A stretch of DNA of 52,799 bases from Eubacterium sp. (lineage in GTDB: Bacteria > Bacillota > Clostridia > Peptostreptococcales > Anaerovoracaceae), in the NCBI GenBank assembly GCA_021769965.1, contig JAETRU010000021.1:1-52799 (forward strand), in the 5' to 3' direction. Each line of letters starts with the position of its first letter. Position 1 is the first letter of the stretch. Positions 30,700 through 38,848 of this stretch are shown one piece after another. Both the position numbers and the translations under genes were made by a program. Under the pieces are notes generated by a model that had not been told where the DNA came from, made no database searches, and worked only from the letters and a program-made list of their open reading frames with translations.

Positions 30700-31134
30700 A
30701 TGTTTAGAAAGCCAAAAGCCAATGAAGCCGTCAACGGGACTTTCGGAAAGGTGTACGTGAACGGCAACAAGTTGGCCAACATAAAGAGTTTTGAGGCGAA
30801 GTTAACGCTGGAATACGAAGAAATCGACATTGCTGAAGATATGGGAAAACACCAGAAGTTCATGGGATATGCCGGTGAGGGGACGATGACGCTGCACAAG
30901 GTCGATTCATATATCCTGAAGCTAATGAAAGACGATCTGAAGGCGGGAAAAGTACCTGACATCATGATCGTTGGATCGGTTGCGGACCCGTCCGCGCTCG
31001 GTACAGAGAGAATCCAGCTTGACGAAGTGACGTTCGACGAGCTGACGCTGCTCAAGTTTGAACTGAAGACAATCGGCGAAGAAGAAGTGCCGTTCAAGTT
31101 TGCGGACTTCACACCGTTGGATCTAATTTCATAA
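30700..31134 (+). CDS. Tail tube protein (XkdM-like)
   Basis: 144 residues. NGTFGKVYVNGNKLANIKSFEAKL and HQKFMGYAGEGTMTLHKV are XkdM-type tube blocks. Forms the inner tube inside the sheath. AGAGGAGGTAAAGC precedes the ATG. Confidence 0.92.
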   Translation: MFRKPKANEAVNGTFGKVYVNGNKLANIKSFEAKLTLEYEEIDIAEDMGKHQKFMGYAGEGTMTLHKVDSYILKLMKDDLKAGKVPDIMIVGSVADPSALGTERIQLDEVTFDELTLLKFELKTIGEEEVPFKFADFTPLDLIS

Positions 31135-31146
31135 CGGAGGACGAAC

Positions 31147-31542
31147 ATGAACAATGAAAAAATGAAAAGGATCACAAAAGAAGCTCTGCTTGCCAGAGCA
31201 GAAGCAGCGAAAGAAAGCAAGCCGCAGTACCGTGATTATGAAAGTAAGCTTCTGGGCGCTACTCTGACAGTGAAGAGGCTGCCTTCTGTGCGGATCTGTG
31301 AGATCATGGACATGCAGGAAGGCGACAGCATGAAGTCAAATCTGGAACTGAACACCCAGATCATATATGAAAGCATCCCGCTCCTGCAGGACAAAGAACT
31401 GCAGAATGCATATGACTGCGTTGAGCCTTACGAAATCGTGACGAAAGTCCTTGAAGACAACATGGGCGAGATGGAAAAGTTGTGCAAATTCATTTTGAAC
31501 ATGTACGGAATGGATGCGGAGGTAGAGAACCTAAAAAACTAA
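31147..31542 (+). CDS. Tail assembly chaperone, short form (XkdN-like)
   Basis: 131 residues. ITKEALLARAEAAKESKPQYRD and LTVKRLPSVRICEIMDMQ match XkdN. The last codons before TAA read cta aaa aac and hold a slippery A AAA AAC in the correct register; a -1 shift adds 56 residues from the following frame. The family makes short and frameshifted long forms that load the tape measure protein. Confidence 0.88.
   Translation: MNNEKMKRITKEALLARAEAAKESKPQYRDYESKLLGATLTVKRLPSVRICEIMDMQEGDSMKSNLELNTQIIYESIPLLQDKELQNAYDCVEPYEIVTKVLEDNMGEMEKLCKFILNMYGMDAEVENLKN
31533..31539 (+). other. Programmed -1 frameshift site A AAA AAC
   Basis: Zero-frame codons are CTA (31531), AAA (31534), AAC (31537), TAA (31540). 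Slipping back one base gives CTA ATG CAG and an open frame to 31706. The heptamer, its register and its place between tail tube and tape measure genes are exactly those of tail-chaperone frameshifts. Confidence 0.82.
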
Positions 31543-31706
31543 TGCAGCAGGACGCAGAAGCGGAGATGGTCGGCTTCTACATCCTGCGGGGGCATAGTTT
31601 AGATGAGATGCTGAGCCTGTCGACGTCAGATAAGATTTTTTATCTGGCCGCCATGGCAAGGTACAAGGAAGAGATGAACCAAATCGCAGAAGTTATAGGG
31701 AGGTGA
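31539..31706 (+). CDS. Tail assembly chaperone, frameshift extension
   Basis: The frame gives LMQQDAEAEMVGFYILRG and ends EMNQIAEVIGR, 56 codons including stop. No good ribosome binding site leads an independent start, so it is read as the 3' part of the long chaperone made by -1 frameshifting at 31533-31539. It ends 8 bp before the tape measure start. Confidence 0.8.
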   Translation, partial: LMQQDAEAEMVGFYILRGHSLDEMLSLSTSDKIFYLAAMARYKEEMNQIAEVIGR

Positions 31707-31713
31707 GCAGAAT

Positions 31714-33360
31714 ATGGCAAAACAGGCGAGAGTTATCCTGAAACTGAAAGACCAGTTTTCAAAGCCTATGAAAGTAGCCTCCAAAAACACCAAGGAGTTT
31801 CAGAATCAGACGAAACTGGCCAATGCCGGCTTAAAACACTTTGGAAACACCTTAAACAATAAATTCAAGAAAGCCGTGAAGGCCTCTGCCGTGGCTCTGG
31901 GCGGGCTGAGCGCTGCAGCGTTAAAGGTCGGATTCTCCGAAGCCATGGATCTTGAAGGGTATAGAACACAGCTGGAGACTGCGACGAAGGACACGAAAAA
32001 AGCCGCAGACATTATGAAATACGCCATCAATCTGGCAAACAAAACGCCTTTTGAGGGCGGGGAACTGGTAGAAGGTGCTGCCAAGTTTGAAGCCATGGGC
32101 ATGAGTGCGAAAAAGTGGCTCACCTATGCTGGAGACATGGCAGGCGCCACAAACAAGAGCTTCGACCAGTCTGTTGAAGCTTTGATTGATGCCCAGGCTG
32201 GAGAGTTGGAGCGGCTGAAGGAGTTCGGAATCACAAAGAGAATGATTCAGGACAAAGCCGAAAAAATGTTCAAAAATGAACAGGTCATTAACAATAAGGG
32301 TCAGATCGTCAATCAGGAAAAGTTCAACGAGGCGATGCTGGCCCTGATGAGCGACAAATATGCCGGAGGCATGGAGAAACAGTCGAAGACCATCAAAGGC
32401 CTCTGGTCGACGGTCACAGGCGTAACCAAAAGTGCGCTGGCCAATGTTGTGGGCATGTCAAATGATGGGTCAATTAGAGCTGGGTCTGCACTCGACATCC
32501 TAAAAGAGAAGGTAGGAGGAGTCGCTAAAAGGCTGGAACAGTGGCAAAGCGACGGAACACTGGACGAGATCGCGACAAAGGTCGGAGATACGCTGGGAAA
32601 CGCGCTGGATACTGCAAGCGATGCTTTTAGGTGGTTAAAAGACAACATGGATTGGCTGAAACCGACGATTGCAGCAGTCATTGCTGCACTTATAGGTTTC
32701 AATATCGTAAACGGAATCGCGAAGGCGATACAGTCTTTTACGATCGTGATCAATGTACTAAAGGTAGCGTTTGCTGGTTTGAACATGGTAACGGTTGGAT
32801 GGACGCTCATTATAGCTGCGGTAATCGCGATCATATATCTGCTGGTAAAAAACTGGAAAACCGTGGTCGCGTGGTTAAAAAAATTAAAAGACAAATTCAT
32901 GGAGTGCGACGGGCCGATCGGCACGTTCAGAGATGCGATATTTGCCGTCGCCGGAGCTTTTAGAAGCGTCGTCAAATGGGTCAAAAAGACTATAAATAAG
33001 GTCAAGGAATTCTTGGGGATGGATACCGACAAGACCATAAACGTGAAAACGATTGAAAGCGGCGCCAGTACCGTTGCGGACGTTGCTAAAAATGTGAAAG
33101 TACCAAAGCACGCGACAGGAACGACCTACTTCGCCGGAGGAATGACGGGCTTCTCTGAGGGAGGAAGAGGCGAAGAAGCGATCTTCCCTTCCGGTACCAG
33201 AATCATCCCGGCGGACAAAGCTGGAAAGAGTTTAGGAAAAGGTGGAGACGTTTACGTCTATCTTACGGTACAGGGTAATATGATCGGGAACGAAGAGTAT
33301 ATGGAAGCCACAGGTGATTATATTGCGAAGAAAATATTGGCGGCGAGAGGAAACATCTGA
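31714..33360 (+). CDS. Tail tape measure protein
   Basis: 548 residues. MAKQARVILKLKDQFSKPMKVA, coiled-coil segments, the TAMP-type GYRTQLETATKDTKKAADIMK and NKTPFEGGELVEGAAKFEAMGM, two hydrophobic stretches (about 315-335 and 348-388). By the rule of 0.15 nm per residue the tail would be about 82 nm long, short for a myovirus. AGGGAGGTGAGCAGAAT precedes the ATG. Confidence 0.93.
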   Translation: MAKQARVILKLKDQFSKPMKVASKNTKEFQNQTKLANAGLKHFGNTLNNKFKKAVKASAVALGGLSAAALKVGFSEAMDLEGYRTQLETATKDTKKAADIMKYAINLANKTPFEGGELVEGAAKFEAMGMSAKKWLTYAGDMAGATNKSFDQSVEALIDAQAGELERLKEFGITKRMIQDKAEKMFKNEQVINNKGQIVNQEKFNEAMLALMSDKYAGGMEKQSKTIKGLWSTVTGVTKSALANVVGMSNDGSIRAGSALDILKEKVGGVAKRLEQWQSDGTLDEIATKVGDTLGNALDTASDAFRWLKDNMDWLKPTIAAVIAALIGFNIVNGIAKAIQSFTIVINVLKVAFAGLNMVTVGWTLIIAAVIAIIYLLVKNWKTVVAWLKKLKDKFMECDGPIGTFRDAIFAVAGAFRSVVKWVKKTINKVKEFLGMDTDKTINVKTIESGASTVADVAKNVKVPKHATGTTYFAGGMTGFSEGGRGEEAIFPSGTRIIPADKAGKSLGKGGDVYVYLTVQGNMIGNEEYMEATGDYIAKKILAARGNI

Positions 33361-33782
33361 TGAAAGTGACAATAAGCGTAGATAACAATAAGACAATTTA
33401 CGTCCTTCCGTTCGTGACGGAGGATATGCTGAAAATCAGCTATGGACAGTCACCCAACGAAAACAAGGATTCGGTAAAGTACGGACAGATCAAGGTTATG
33501 GGAGCAGAGCCCCTGGCTAGCGTCAGCATATCGTCCTTTTTTCCCAACGGGAGGCCCAGCTATGCCGAAGCAGATTCGAAGAAAGTGCCAATGACATATG
33601 TGCGTTTCTTCCGGGATAACCGAAAAAAGCGTAAGCCTATGCGGGTAATCATCACGCGAAAGGACAAAAAAGAGGTGTTCAATCGCCTCATGGCCTGCGA
33701 ATCATTTGAGATCACCAAAATTGACAGAGCGGGCAACTATTACTATGATTTGGAATTTGAGCAGTACAGGCTGGTGAAATAA
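33360..33782 (+). CDS. XkdP-like baseplate protein (no LysM domain)
   Basis: 140 residues. Beta-rich, FVTEDMLKISYGQSPNENKD and KVPMTYVRFFRDNRKKRKP resemble the N-terminal part of PBSX XkdP. The usual C-terminal LysM domain is absent, so it would not bind peptidoglycan by itself. One-base overlap (TGATG) with the tape measure gene. Confidence 0.7.
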   Translation: MKVTISVDNNKTIYVLPFVTEDMLKISYGQSPNENKDSVKYGQIKVMGAEPLASVSISSFFPNGRPSYAEADSKKVPMTYVRFFRDNRKKRKPMRVIITRKDKKEVFNRLMACESFEITKIDRAGNYYYDLEFEQYRLVK

Positions 33783-34750
33783 TGGACTATAAAGTGAAGC
33801 GGATACACAACGGAAAAGCAGAATATATCACAAAAAAAGTCGGAAACCTGACATGGGAAGATTCTCTGGACGCTTTAGGCATGGAATTCAGCTTTACTTT
33901 GCCGCATTCCTATTTTGACAGCCAGTTTAAAGGGAGATTATATAACGGCGACATCATCGTGATATATAACGGAAAGACAGAGATCTTGCGGGGCGTGATC
34001 ACGCAGGTGCCGATCAACGGTGATAACTATAGCGGATATGATTTTGCGTGGTATCTGAATAAGTCGGAAACGATTATACAGTTCAAAAAAATAGCTGCCG
34101 ACAAAGCAATCAAGCAGCTTTGCGGCAAATTTGATGTGCCAATCGCGGAACTGCCAAAGATGGCGACGTCCATCAGCAAGCTGTATAAAGATATGACGGT
34201 ATCAGACATCCTAAAAGACATCCTGAGCAAGGTCAAAAAAGAGACTGGGCAGGGATACCGCATGGAGATGAGCAGAGGGAAACTGCACATCGTAAAGAGC
34301 GGATACATAAAGGTCAAACCGACATACATCGACAGGACCGGACGAAAGATTTCCTGCAGTAAGGCTGCCAGTATATCGGGAAGCAGGTCTATAGAGGAAC
34401 TGCGTAACCAGGTAATTGTGGCCGGAACTGATGAGAAAAAAGCACAGGTCAAGGCAACCGCGAAAAGCTCATCTTCCATCAAAAAGTATGGTCTCCTGAG
34501 CGATGTTGAAACAAAGGACAAGCTGACGGCGGCCAAGGCCAGAAATATTGCCAAAAACAAATTAAAAGAGCTCAACCAAGTGGCTGTATCTTTTACCGCG
34601 GAAATGCCGGGGAATAACGTTGTGCGCGCAGGCCGCAAGATATATTTTGACCGCCCGGAAGTTGGGCTGAAGGGATGGTACAAGGTAAAGACATGCACGC
34701 ATACCGTGAATAACGGGATCCACTGGATGAGCTGCGAAATGGAGGTATGA
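33782..34750 (+). CDS. XkdQ/YqbQ-like baseplate hub protein
   Basis: 322 residues. LTWEDSLDALGMEFSFTLPH, GDIIVIYNGKTEILRGVI and the C-terminal KIYFDRPEVGLKGWYKVKTCTH are hub (T4 gp27-like/Mu gpP-like) blocks. Connects tube to spike. Overlaps neighbours by 1 and 4 bp. Confidence 0.85.
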   Translation: MDYKVKRIHNGKAEYITKKVGNLTWEDSLDALGMEFSFTLPHSYFDSQFKGRLYNGDIIVIYNGKTEILRGVITQVPINGDNYSGYDFAWYLNKSETIIQFKKIAADKAIKQLCGKFDVPIAELPKMATSISKLYKDMTVSDILKDILSKVKKETGQGYRMEMSRGKLHIVKSGYIKVKPTYIDRTGRKISCSKAASISGSRSIEELRNQVIVAGTDEKKAQVKATAKSSSSIKKYGLLSDVETKDKLTAAKARNIAKNKLKELNQVAVSFTAEMPGNNVVRAGRKIYFDRPEVGLKGWYKVKTCTHTVNNGIHWMSCEMEV

Positions 34751-35043
34751 ACATGGGATGGGAACACGAAATAGCCCAGGCAATAAAAGATACCGGAGAT
34801 AACGCGAGGACTGCCGCGGTTGAAGAAGGGTCTGCTTATCTCGGAAAGATAGAGAGAGCGACACCCATGAAGATCTCGATCATGGACGGCGGAGGTATGT
34901 ATGAGGGCGAAGAAGAGATCATAGAGAGCAGAACGTTCTCAGAATACTCTTCTAATCTGAAAAAGGCGGGAACATCGGTAATTGTGGTTCCGGTCGGAGA
35001 TGTAAATACAATCGCCGTGTTGGATATCGTGAAGGGAGAATGA
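34747..35043 (+). CDS. DUF2577/XkdR-like baseplate protein
   Basis: 98 residues. An N-terminal helix (WEHEIAQAIKDTGDNARTAA) and a beta-rich end VIVVPVGDVNTIAVLDIVKG. Takes the XkdR (DUF2577) place between XkdQ and XkdS and is probably part of the central hub/spike. Overlaps both neighbours by 4 bp. Confidence 0.75.
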   Translation: MNMGWEHEIAQAIKDTGDNARTAAVEEGSAYLGKIERATPMKISIMDGGGMYEGEEEIIESRTFSEYSSNLKKAGTSVIVVPVGDVNTIAVLDIVKGE

Positions 35044-35489
35044 GCATGTTTCCAGAAATTGATTATGACTTTCAAGCGGAGGAATTCCAGGAGCCGGAAA
35101 TGCTGCCGGCCGCCATAGGGAGAACTCCGCTTTATGATTTTAAAAACAATCAGTACGTGCTGAAGGATGGAAAGATCATAGAATGCACGCAGGAAGAAGC
35201 TGTGAGGCAGTGGGTTGGCTTCCTCGTGAAGACAGCCGCTGAAAAGTACAGAGTGTATGACGGGACAGAGTTTGGTACGTATATAGAGAATTATATTGGA
35301 TATAAAGACGCTGCTTTTGTTGCGTCTGAAATAAAAAGAGAGATCGAAGAAAAGGTTGAGCTGAACCGGGCCATAGATCGGATTGAAGATTTCGACGCCG
35401 AAAAGGACGGGAGCAAGCTGAAGATCGCGCTCACGATCGTCATGGTAGATGAAACAGAAGTGGAGGTGGAAACGGATGTCGAGGGCTGA
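35040..35489 (+). CDS. DUF2634/XkdS-like baseplate wedge protein
   Basis: 149 residues. The segment EEAVRQWVGFLVKTAAEKY followed by TEFGTYIENYIGYKD is the gp25/XkdS-like core with its typical W-V..T...R-Y...FG pattern. Overlaps the XkdT-like gene by 14 bp. Confidence 0.85.
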   Translation: MSMFPEIDYDFQAEEFQEPEMLPAAIGRTPLYDFKNNQYVLKDGKIIECTQEEAVRQWVGFLVKTAAEKYRVYDGTEFGTYIENYIGYKDAAFVASEIKREIEEKVELNRAIDRIEDFDAEKDGSKLKIALTIVMVDETEVEVETDVEG

Positions 35490-36519
35490 AAATATCCGAA
35501 ATAACATTTCGGATGAGTACGAGAAAACACCGGGCTATCTGCTTTGGGACATATCGGAGGCTGTCGGCCAGGAAATGGACGGGCAGGATAATGACATCAC
35601 AAACGCAAGAGCGCTTTTTGACGCAGATAACCTGACCGGGGATCTCCTGGAACGATTTGTAAAGCAGCGCAAAGGCCTGACGCGCAAAGAAGCAACCTAT
35701 GCTGTCGGCGTGCTGCAGGTGCAGGGCACCGGAACCGTGACCATAGGAGATCTATTTGAGACGGAAAACGGCGCGCAGTTTGCGGCGACGGAAACAGTAG
35801 AGATTGTCGGGTCCGGCAGTGTGGAGATCGTGGCCGTAACGGCCGGAAATGCCGGAGTGGTCGGCGCGGGGGCCATAACTCAGATGCCAGTTACGTTGGC
35901 AGGAATTGTATCCTGCAGCAATCAAAAAGCTACTCATGATGGCTATGATGCGGAGTCCGATGACAGCCTGCGGCAGAGGTACTACGCGAAGCTCAGGACG
36001 CCGGATAGCGGCGCCAATAAATACGCATACCGCAACTGGGCGCTTGAAGTGCCGGGCGTAGGAGACGCCGAAGTTTACCCATTGGGCCACGGTGCAAACA
36101 CCGTAGACGTCGTGGTCATTGACACCGACCGGCTGCCGGCGTCAGGCGATCTCGTTGCCGATGTGCAAGCGTACATTGATCCAGATTCGTCCGGACGAGG
36201 AGAGGGCAGGGCTATGATGGGCGCACACTGTTACGTATCGTCTGCGACCGGCCAGACGATTAGCCTGAACGGGAAGCTGATCATCAACGGCGATCAGGCA
36301 GCTGTAGAGACTGCAGTCAAAACAGCTGTGAAAAAGTATCTGGCCAGCATCGCTTATAGCGGGTACAGCGTATCTTACGCCCAGGTCAACAGTGCGATCC
36401 TGGAGACCGCCGGCGTGTTGGATGTGGAGAATTTGAAAATAAACGGAGGGACTGCAAACATCGCAGTTGCCGAACGTAGCGTGGCAGTACTGGGAACGGC
36501 GGTGTTCACTTATGCGTAA
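35476..36519 (+). CDS. Baseplate J/XkdT-like wedge protein
   Basis: 347 residues from ATG 35476 (GGTGGAAACGG upstream). SRAENIRNNISDEYEKTPGY, GDLFETENGAQFAAT, AGNAGVVGAGAITQM and DDSLRQRYYAKLRTPDSGANKYAY are strong baseplate J matches. Sheath contraction is triggered through this ring. Confidence 0.92.
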   Translation: MSRAENIRNNISDEYEKTPGYLLWDISEAVGQEMDGQDNDITNARALFDADNLTGDLLERFVKQRKGLTRKEATYAVGVLQVQGTGTVTIGDLFETENGAQFAATETVEIVGSGSVEIVAVTAGNAGVVGAGAITQMPVTLAGIVSCSNQKATHDGYDAESDDSLRQRYYAKLRTPDSGANKYAYRNWALEVPGVGDAEVYPLGHGANTVDVVVIDTDRLPASGDLVADVQAYIDPDSSGRGEGRAMMGAHCYVSSATGQTISLNGKLIINGDQAAVETAVKTAVKKYLASIAYSGYSVSYAQVNSAILETAGVLDVENLKINGGTANIAVAERSVAVLGTAVFTYA

Positions 36520-37045
36520 ATATGATTTATTGAGACGGATGAACAAGCTGAACGCCGTGGATCCGATGGTGCGAAACGTTATGGAGACCATAGCCACAGA
36601 GATGGAGTTATCTGACGCGCAGGTACGGCAGCTGCTAGATGACATGTTTTTTGATACATGCTCAGAGGCCATGTTAGACTTTTATGAGCGCGAAGCGGCG
36701 GTCACACCAATGGCAGGACAAGATGTCGCCGGACGACGGGCGTCTGTTGAGGCAAAGTGGAAGTCCAGCGGCAGGGTCGATATCGAGATGCTGCAGGCGG
36801 TTGCCGATAGCTGGAAAAACGGAAAGGTGGACGTGGACTTTGTAGATAACAAAATTCAGATCACCTTTGTGGATCAATTCGGCCTGCCGGCGGATCGCGC
36901 AGGTATAGAGCTGGCTTTGGACGAGGTTAAACCGGCTCATCTGCCGATCGTATACTTTGTCCGCTATCTCATGCTGGCGGACGTAGAGGCAATGACACTG
37001 ACGAAACTGCAGAGTCACGCACTAAGCGACTTTGCTTTTGAGTAG
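36512..37045 (+). CDS. YmfQ/XkdU-like baseplate protein (DUF2313)
   Basis: 177 residues from ATG 36512. Helical start (NKLNAVDPMVRNVMETIATE) followed by LDFYEREAAVTPMAGQDVAGRRASVEAKW, the DUF2313 hallmark. Follows XkdT as in PBSX and Mu-like tails; last baseplate gene before the fibres. Confidence 0.87.
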   Translation: MRKYDLLRRMNKLNAVDPMVRNVMETIATEMELSDAQVRQLLDDMFFDTCSEAMLDFYEREAAVTPMAGQDVAGRRASVEAKWKSSGRVDIEMLQAVADSWKNGKVDVDFVDNKIQITFVDQFGLPADRAGIELALDEVKPAHLPIVYFVRYLMLADVEAMTLTKLQSHALSDFAFE

Positions 37046-37059
37046 GAAGGAGAAGAAAG

Positions 37060-37536
37060 ATGGCATGGACACCGTTTAATTTTTTCAAATACGATCCAAC
37101 TAAACATGACTTTGACAGTACGACATTTAACATCAAGCAGGCCCTAAATGACAACTGGGATCACGTCAAAGCGCTGATAGAGGAGTTGCGAGGCAAAGCC
37201 GTAGAGACAGAAGCGACGCCGACAGCCGGGAGCACCAAAGCTCTGACCAGCGGTGGCGCTTTTACTGCGCTTACGGGAAAGCAAAACGCACCACAAACCG
37301 CTGAGCTGACCATGACCGCCGCAGGCTGGAGCAACGGTCAGTACAGTTTGGAGAACCAGTACCCATCGGAGCAGTACGACATTGAGATCGGTCCAAGTAG
37401 CGATGCTACGGCAGAGCAGATGCAGGCCTACAGCGCCGCACTGATACCAATTAACCCAGATGCAAATATTGTGATAGCAAAAGGGGATGTGCCGGCTGTG
37501 GATATCCCGATAGCAGTAAAGGCGGTGAAGAAATGA
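37060..37536 (+). CDS. Tail fibre-type protein
   Basis: 158 residues. The N-terminus MAWTPFNFFKYDPTKHDFDS and the linker VETEATPTAGSTKALTSGGAF are typical of fibre subunits of Clostridia phages; the C-terminal half carries beta-rich PDANIVIAKGDVPAVDIPIAV. Start is set by AGGAAGGAGAAGAAAG. Confidence 0.65.
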   Translation: MAWTPFNFFKYDPTKHDFDSTTFNIKQALNDNWDHVKALIEELRGKAVETEATPTAGSTKALTSGGAFTALTGKQNAPQTAELTMTAAGWSNGQYSLENQYPSEQYDIEIGPSSDATAEQMQAYSAALIPINPDANIVIAKGDVPAVDIPIAVKAVKK

Positions 37537-38135
37537 GTGTAATACCGAGAGGATCTGGCGGCGGCACAAGTAAGCAGGAGAAGACTGTGACGGCTGGGAC
37601 CACGGATATTGTGGTAATGCCAGATAAGGGAAAACTGCTCAGCAAGGTGACCGTAAACCCGACGCCGACGGAAGACAAGACGATTGTGCCTGCATCGTCA
37701 GAGCAGATCGTATTGCCGACAACCGGAAAGCATTTATCAAAGGTGACGGTTGCAGGAGATTCTGATCTTGTAGCGGAGAACATTAAATATGGATCGAATA
37801 TCTTCGGTGTGAATGGTTCTTTTGGCGGCGTTCCAGTTGAATACACATATACCGGACAGTCTCAAATAACATATGACAAAGTGACAGATGGAGGTAACTC
37901 GTTCTTTTGCTTCACGTTAAAATTATTATCAAGCGGCATTTTAAACATTAAACAGATGGGAACTCCGTACACTGACGTTTATGTAATCGGTGGAGGCGGA
38001 GGTGGTGGCTATGGTGTTAATTCACCTCATCATGGTGGCGGAGGCGGCGGAGGCTATGGCATGGGAGGCGGCTACAATGGTGATGGTGGCTCTGGTGGTT
38101 CTGGTATTGTAATAATTAGAGGGAGGTATAACTAA
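37533..38135 (+). CDS. Glycine-rich tail fibre tip protein
   Basis: 200 residues. It opens MSVIPRGSGGGTSKQEKT with a repeated unit (LLSKVTVNPTP, HLSKVTVAGD), then a C-terminal polyglycine domain (GGGGGGGYGVNSPHHGGGGG) ending GSGIVIIRGRYN. Gly-rich tips of this kind act as variable receptor-binding regions. The opening IPRG...GG pattern recurs in the DGR target (IPRAAYGGG), suggesting the same attachment module. Confidence 0.65.
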   Translation: MSVIPRGSGGGTSKQEKTVTAGTTDIVVMPDKGKLLSKVTVNPTPTEDKTIVPASSEQIVLPTTGKHLSKVTVAGDSDLVAENIKYGSNIFGVNGSFGGVPVEYTYTGQSQITYDKVTDGGNSFFCFTLKLLSSGILNIKQMGTPYTDVYVIGGGGGGGYGVNSPHHGGGGGGGYGMGGGYNGDGGSGGSGIVIIRGRYN

Positions 38136-38371
38136 TGGATTATGCGCTTATTGAAAACAAAATAGTTGCAAATATAATTTATTTACATCCCATGAATGCC
38201 GATGATTTTTTAAACGCTGTACCAATTAACGGTTTACCTGTGCGGATTGGTGATACTTATGATGACGGGAAATTCTACCGCGATGGTGTTGAGGTTACAT
38301 CGCGAACGCTGGAGAATATTCAACAAACGTTTATTGATGAAATCGTACAGGAGGCAAAAAAGGATGAATAA
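38135..38371 (+). CDS. Small tail-fibre-associated protein
   Basis: 78 residues. MDYALIENKIVANIIYLHP and VRIGDTYDDGKFYRDGVEV are a common phage motif of the form 'A.I..g.V.Nvi...', found in fibre accessory proteins. Overlaps its neighbours by 1 and 8 bp. Confidence 0.65.
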   Translation: MDYALIENKIVANIIYLHPMNADDFLNAVPINGLPVRIGDTYDDGKFYRDGVEVTSRTLENIQQTFIDEIVQEAKKDE

Positions 38372-38768
38372 AGAAGGCTTAGTTGCAGCACTGAAGGAGC
38401 TGAAAAAAAACGCAGATGACCAGACGGCGCTGAAGGTAAAAGAGCTTTACGCGGATTGGGCGCCGGACAAGGAAGTCGAGCTCGGTGACCGGAAGCTGCA
38501 CGACGGCAAGTTGTACAAATGTCGCCAGGAGCATACGACACAGGAAGGCCGGGAACCGGATCAGACGCCGGCACTCTGGGAAGTAATCAATGAGGAACAC
38601 GCCGGCACTCTGGAGGACCCGATTCCTTATGATCAGGCCATGGTCGTTTACTGCGGAAAGATCTACAGTCATAACAACAAGCTATATGAGTGCATCCGCG
38701 ACAGCGGCAATCCGCTCTACGCAGATCCGGACAGCCTGCTCGGCAATTACTTCAATAAGATTGATTAG
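38364..38768 (+). CDS. Carbohydrate-binding-module tail protein
   Basis: 134 residues from ATG 38364 (CAGGAGGCAAAAAAGG upstream). Two CBM5/12-like repeats: LHDGKLYKCRQEHTTQEGRE...ALWEVI and CGKIYSHNNKLYECIRDSGN. These bind polysaccharide, so the protein likely helps contact the host envelope. Confidence 0.7.
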   Translation: MNKEGLVAALKELKKNADDQTALKVKELYADWAPDKEVELGDRKLHDGKLYKCRQEHTTQEGREPDQTPALWEVINEEHAGTLEDPIPYDQAMVVYCGKIYSHNNKLYECIRDSGNPLYADPDSLLGNYFNKID

Positions 38769-38781
38769 GAGGTAATCTAAA

Positions 38782-38847
38782 ATGACTCAAAAAATAGTCC
38801 CGGGGGGGGGTATCCCCGTAAAGAGAAGCCCCGCAGGGAGGTGCTAG
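38782..38847 (+). CDS. 21-codon leader ORF with G9 tract before the DGR target
   Basis: AGGAGG (38767-38772) sits 9 bp before ATG 38782. The frame reads MTQKIVPGGGIPVKRSPAGRC and stops one base before the target start, so it could couple translation. A run of nine G (38802-38810) lies inside. Changing the tract length by one either way ends the frame elsewhere and does not fuse it to the target. It could be a real leader peptide or chance. Confidence 0.35.
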   Translation: MTQKIVPGGGIPVKRSPAGRC

Positions 38848-38848
38848 C

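Noticed and set aside
22506-38811. Inverted similarity between the C7G5 block at 22506 and the G9 block at 38802
   Set aside because: Short, low-complexity match that GC-run composition can explain; no recombination role supported.
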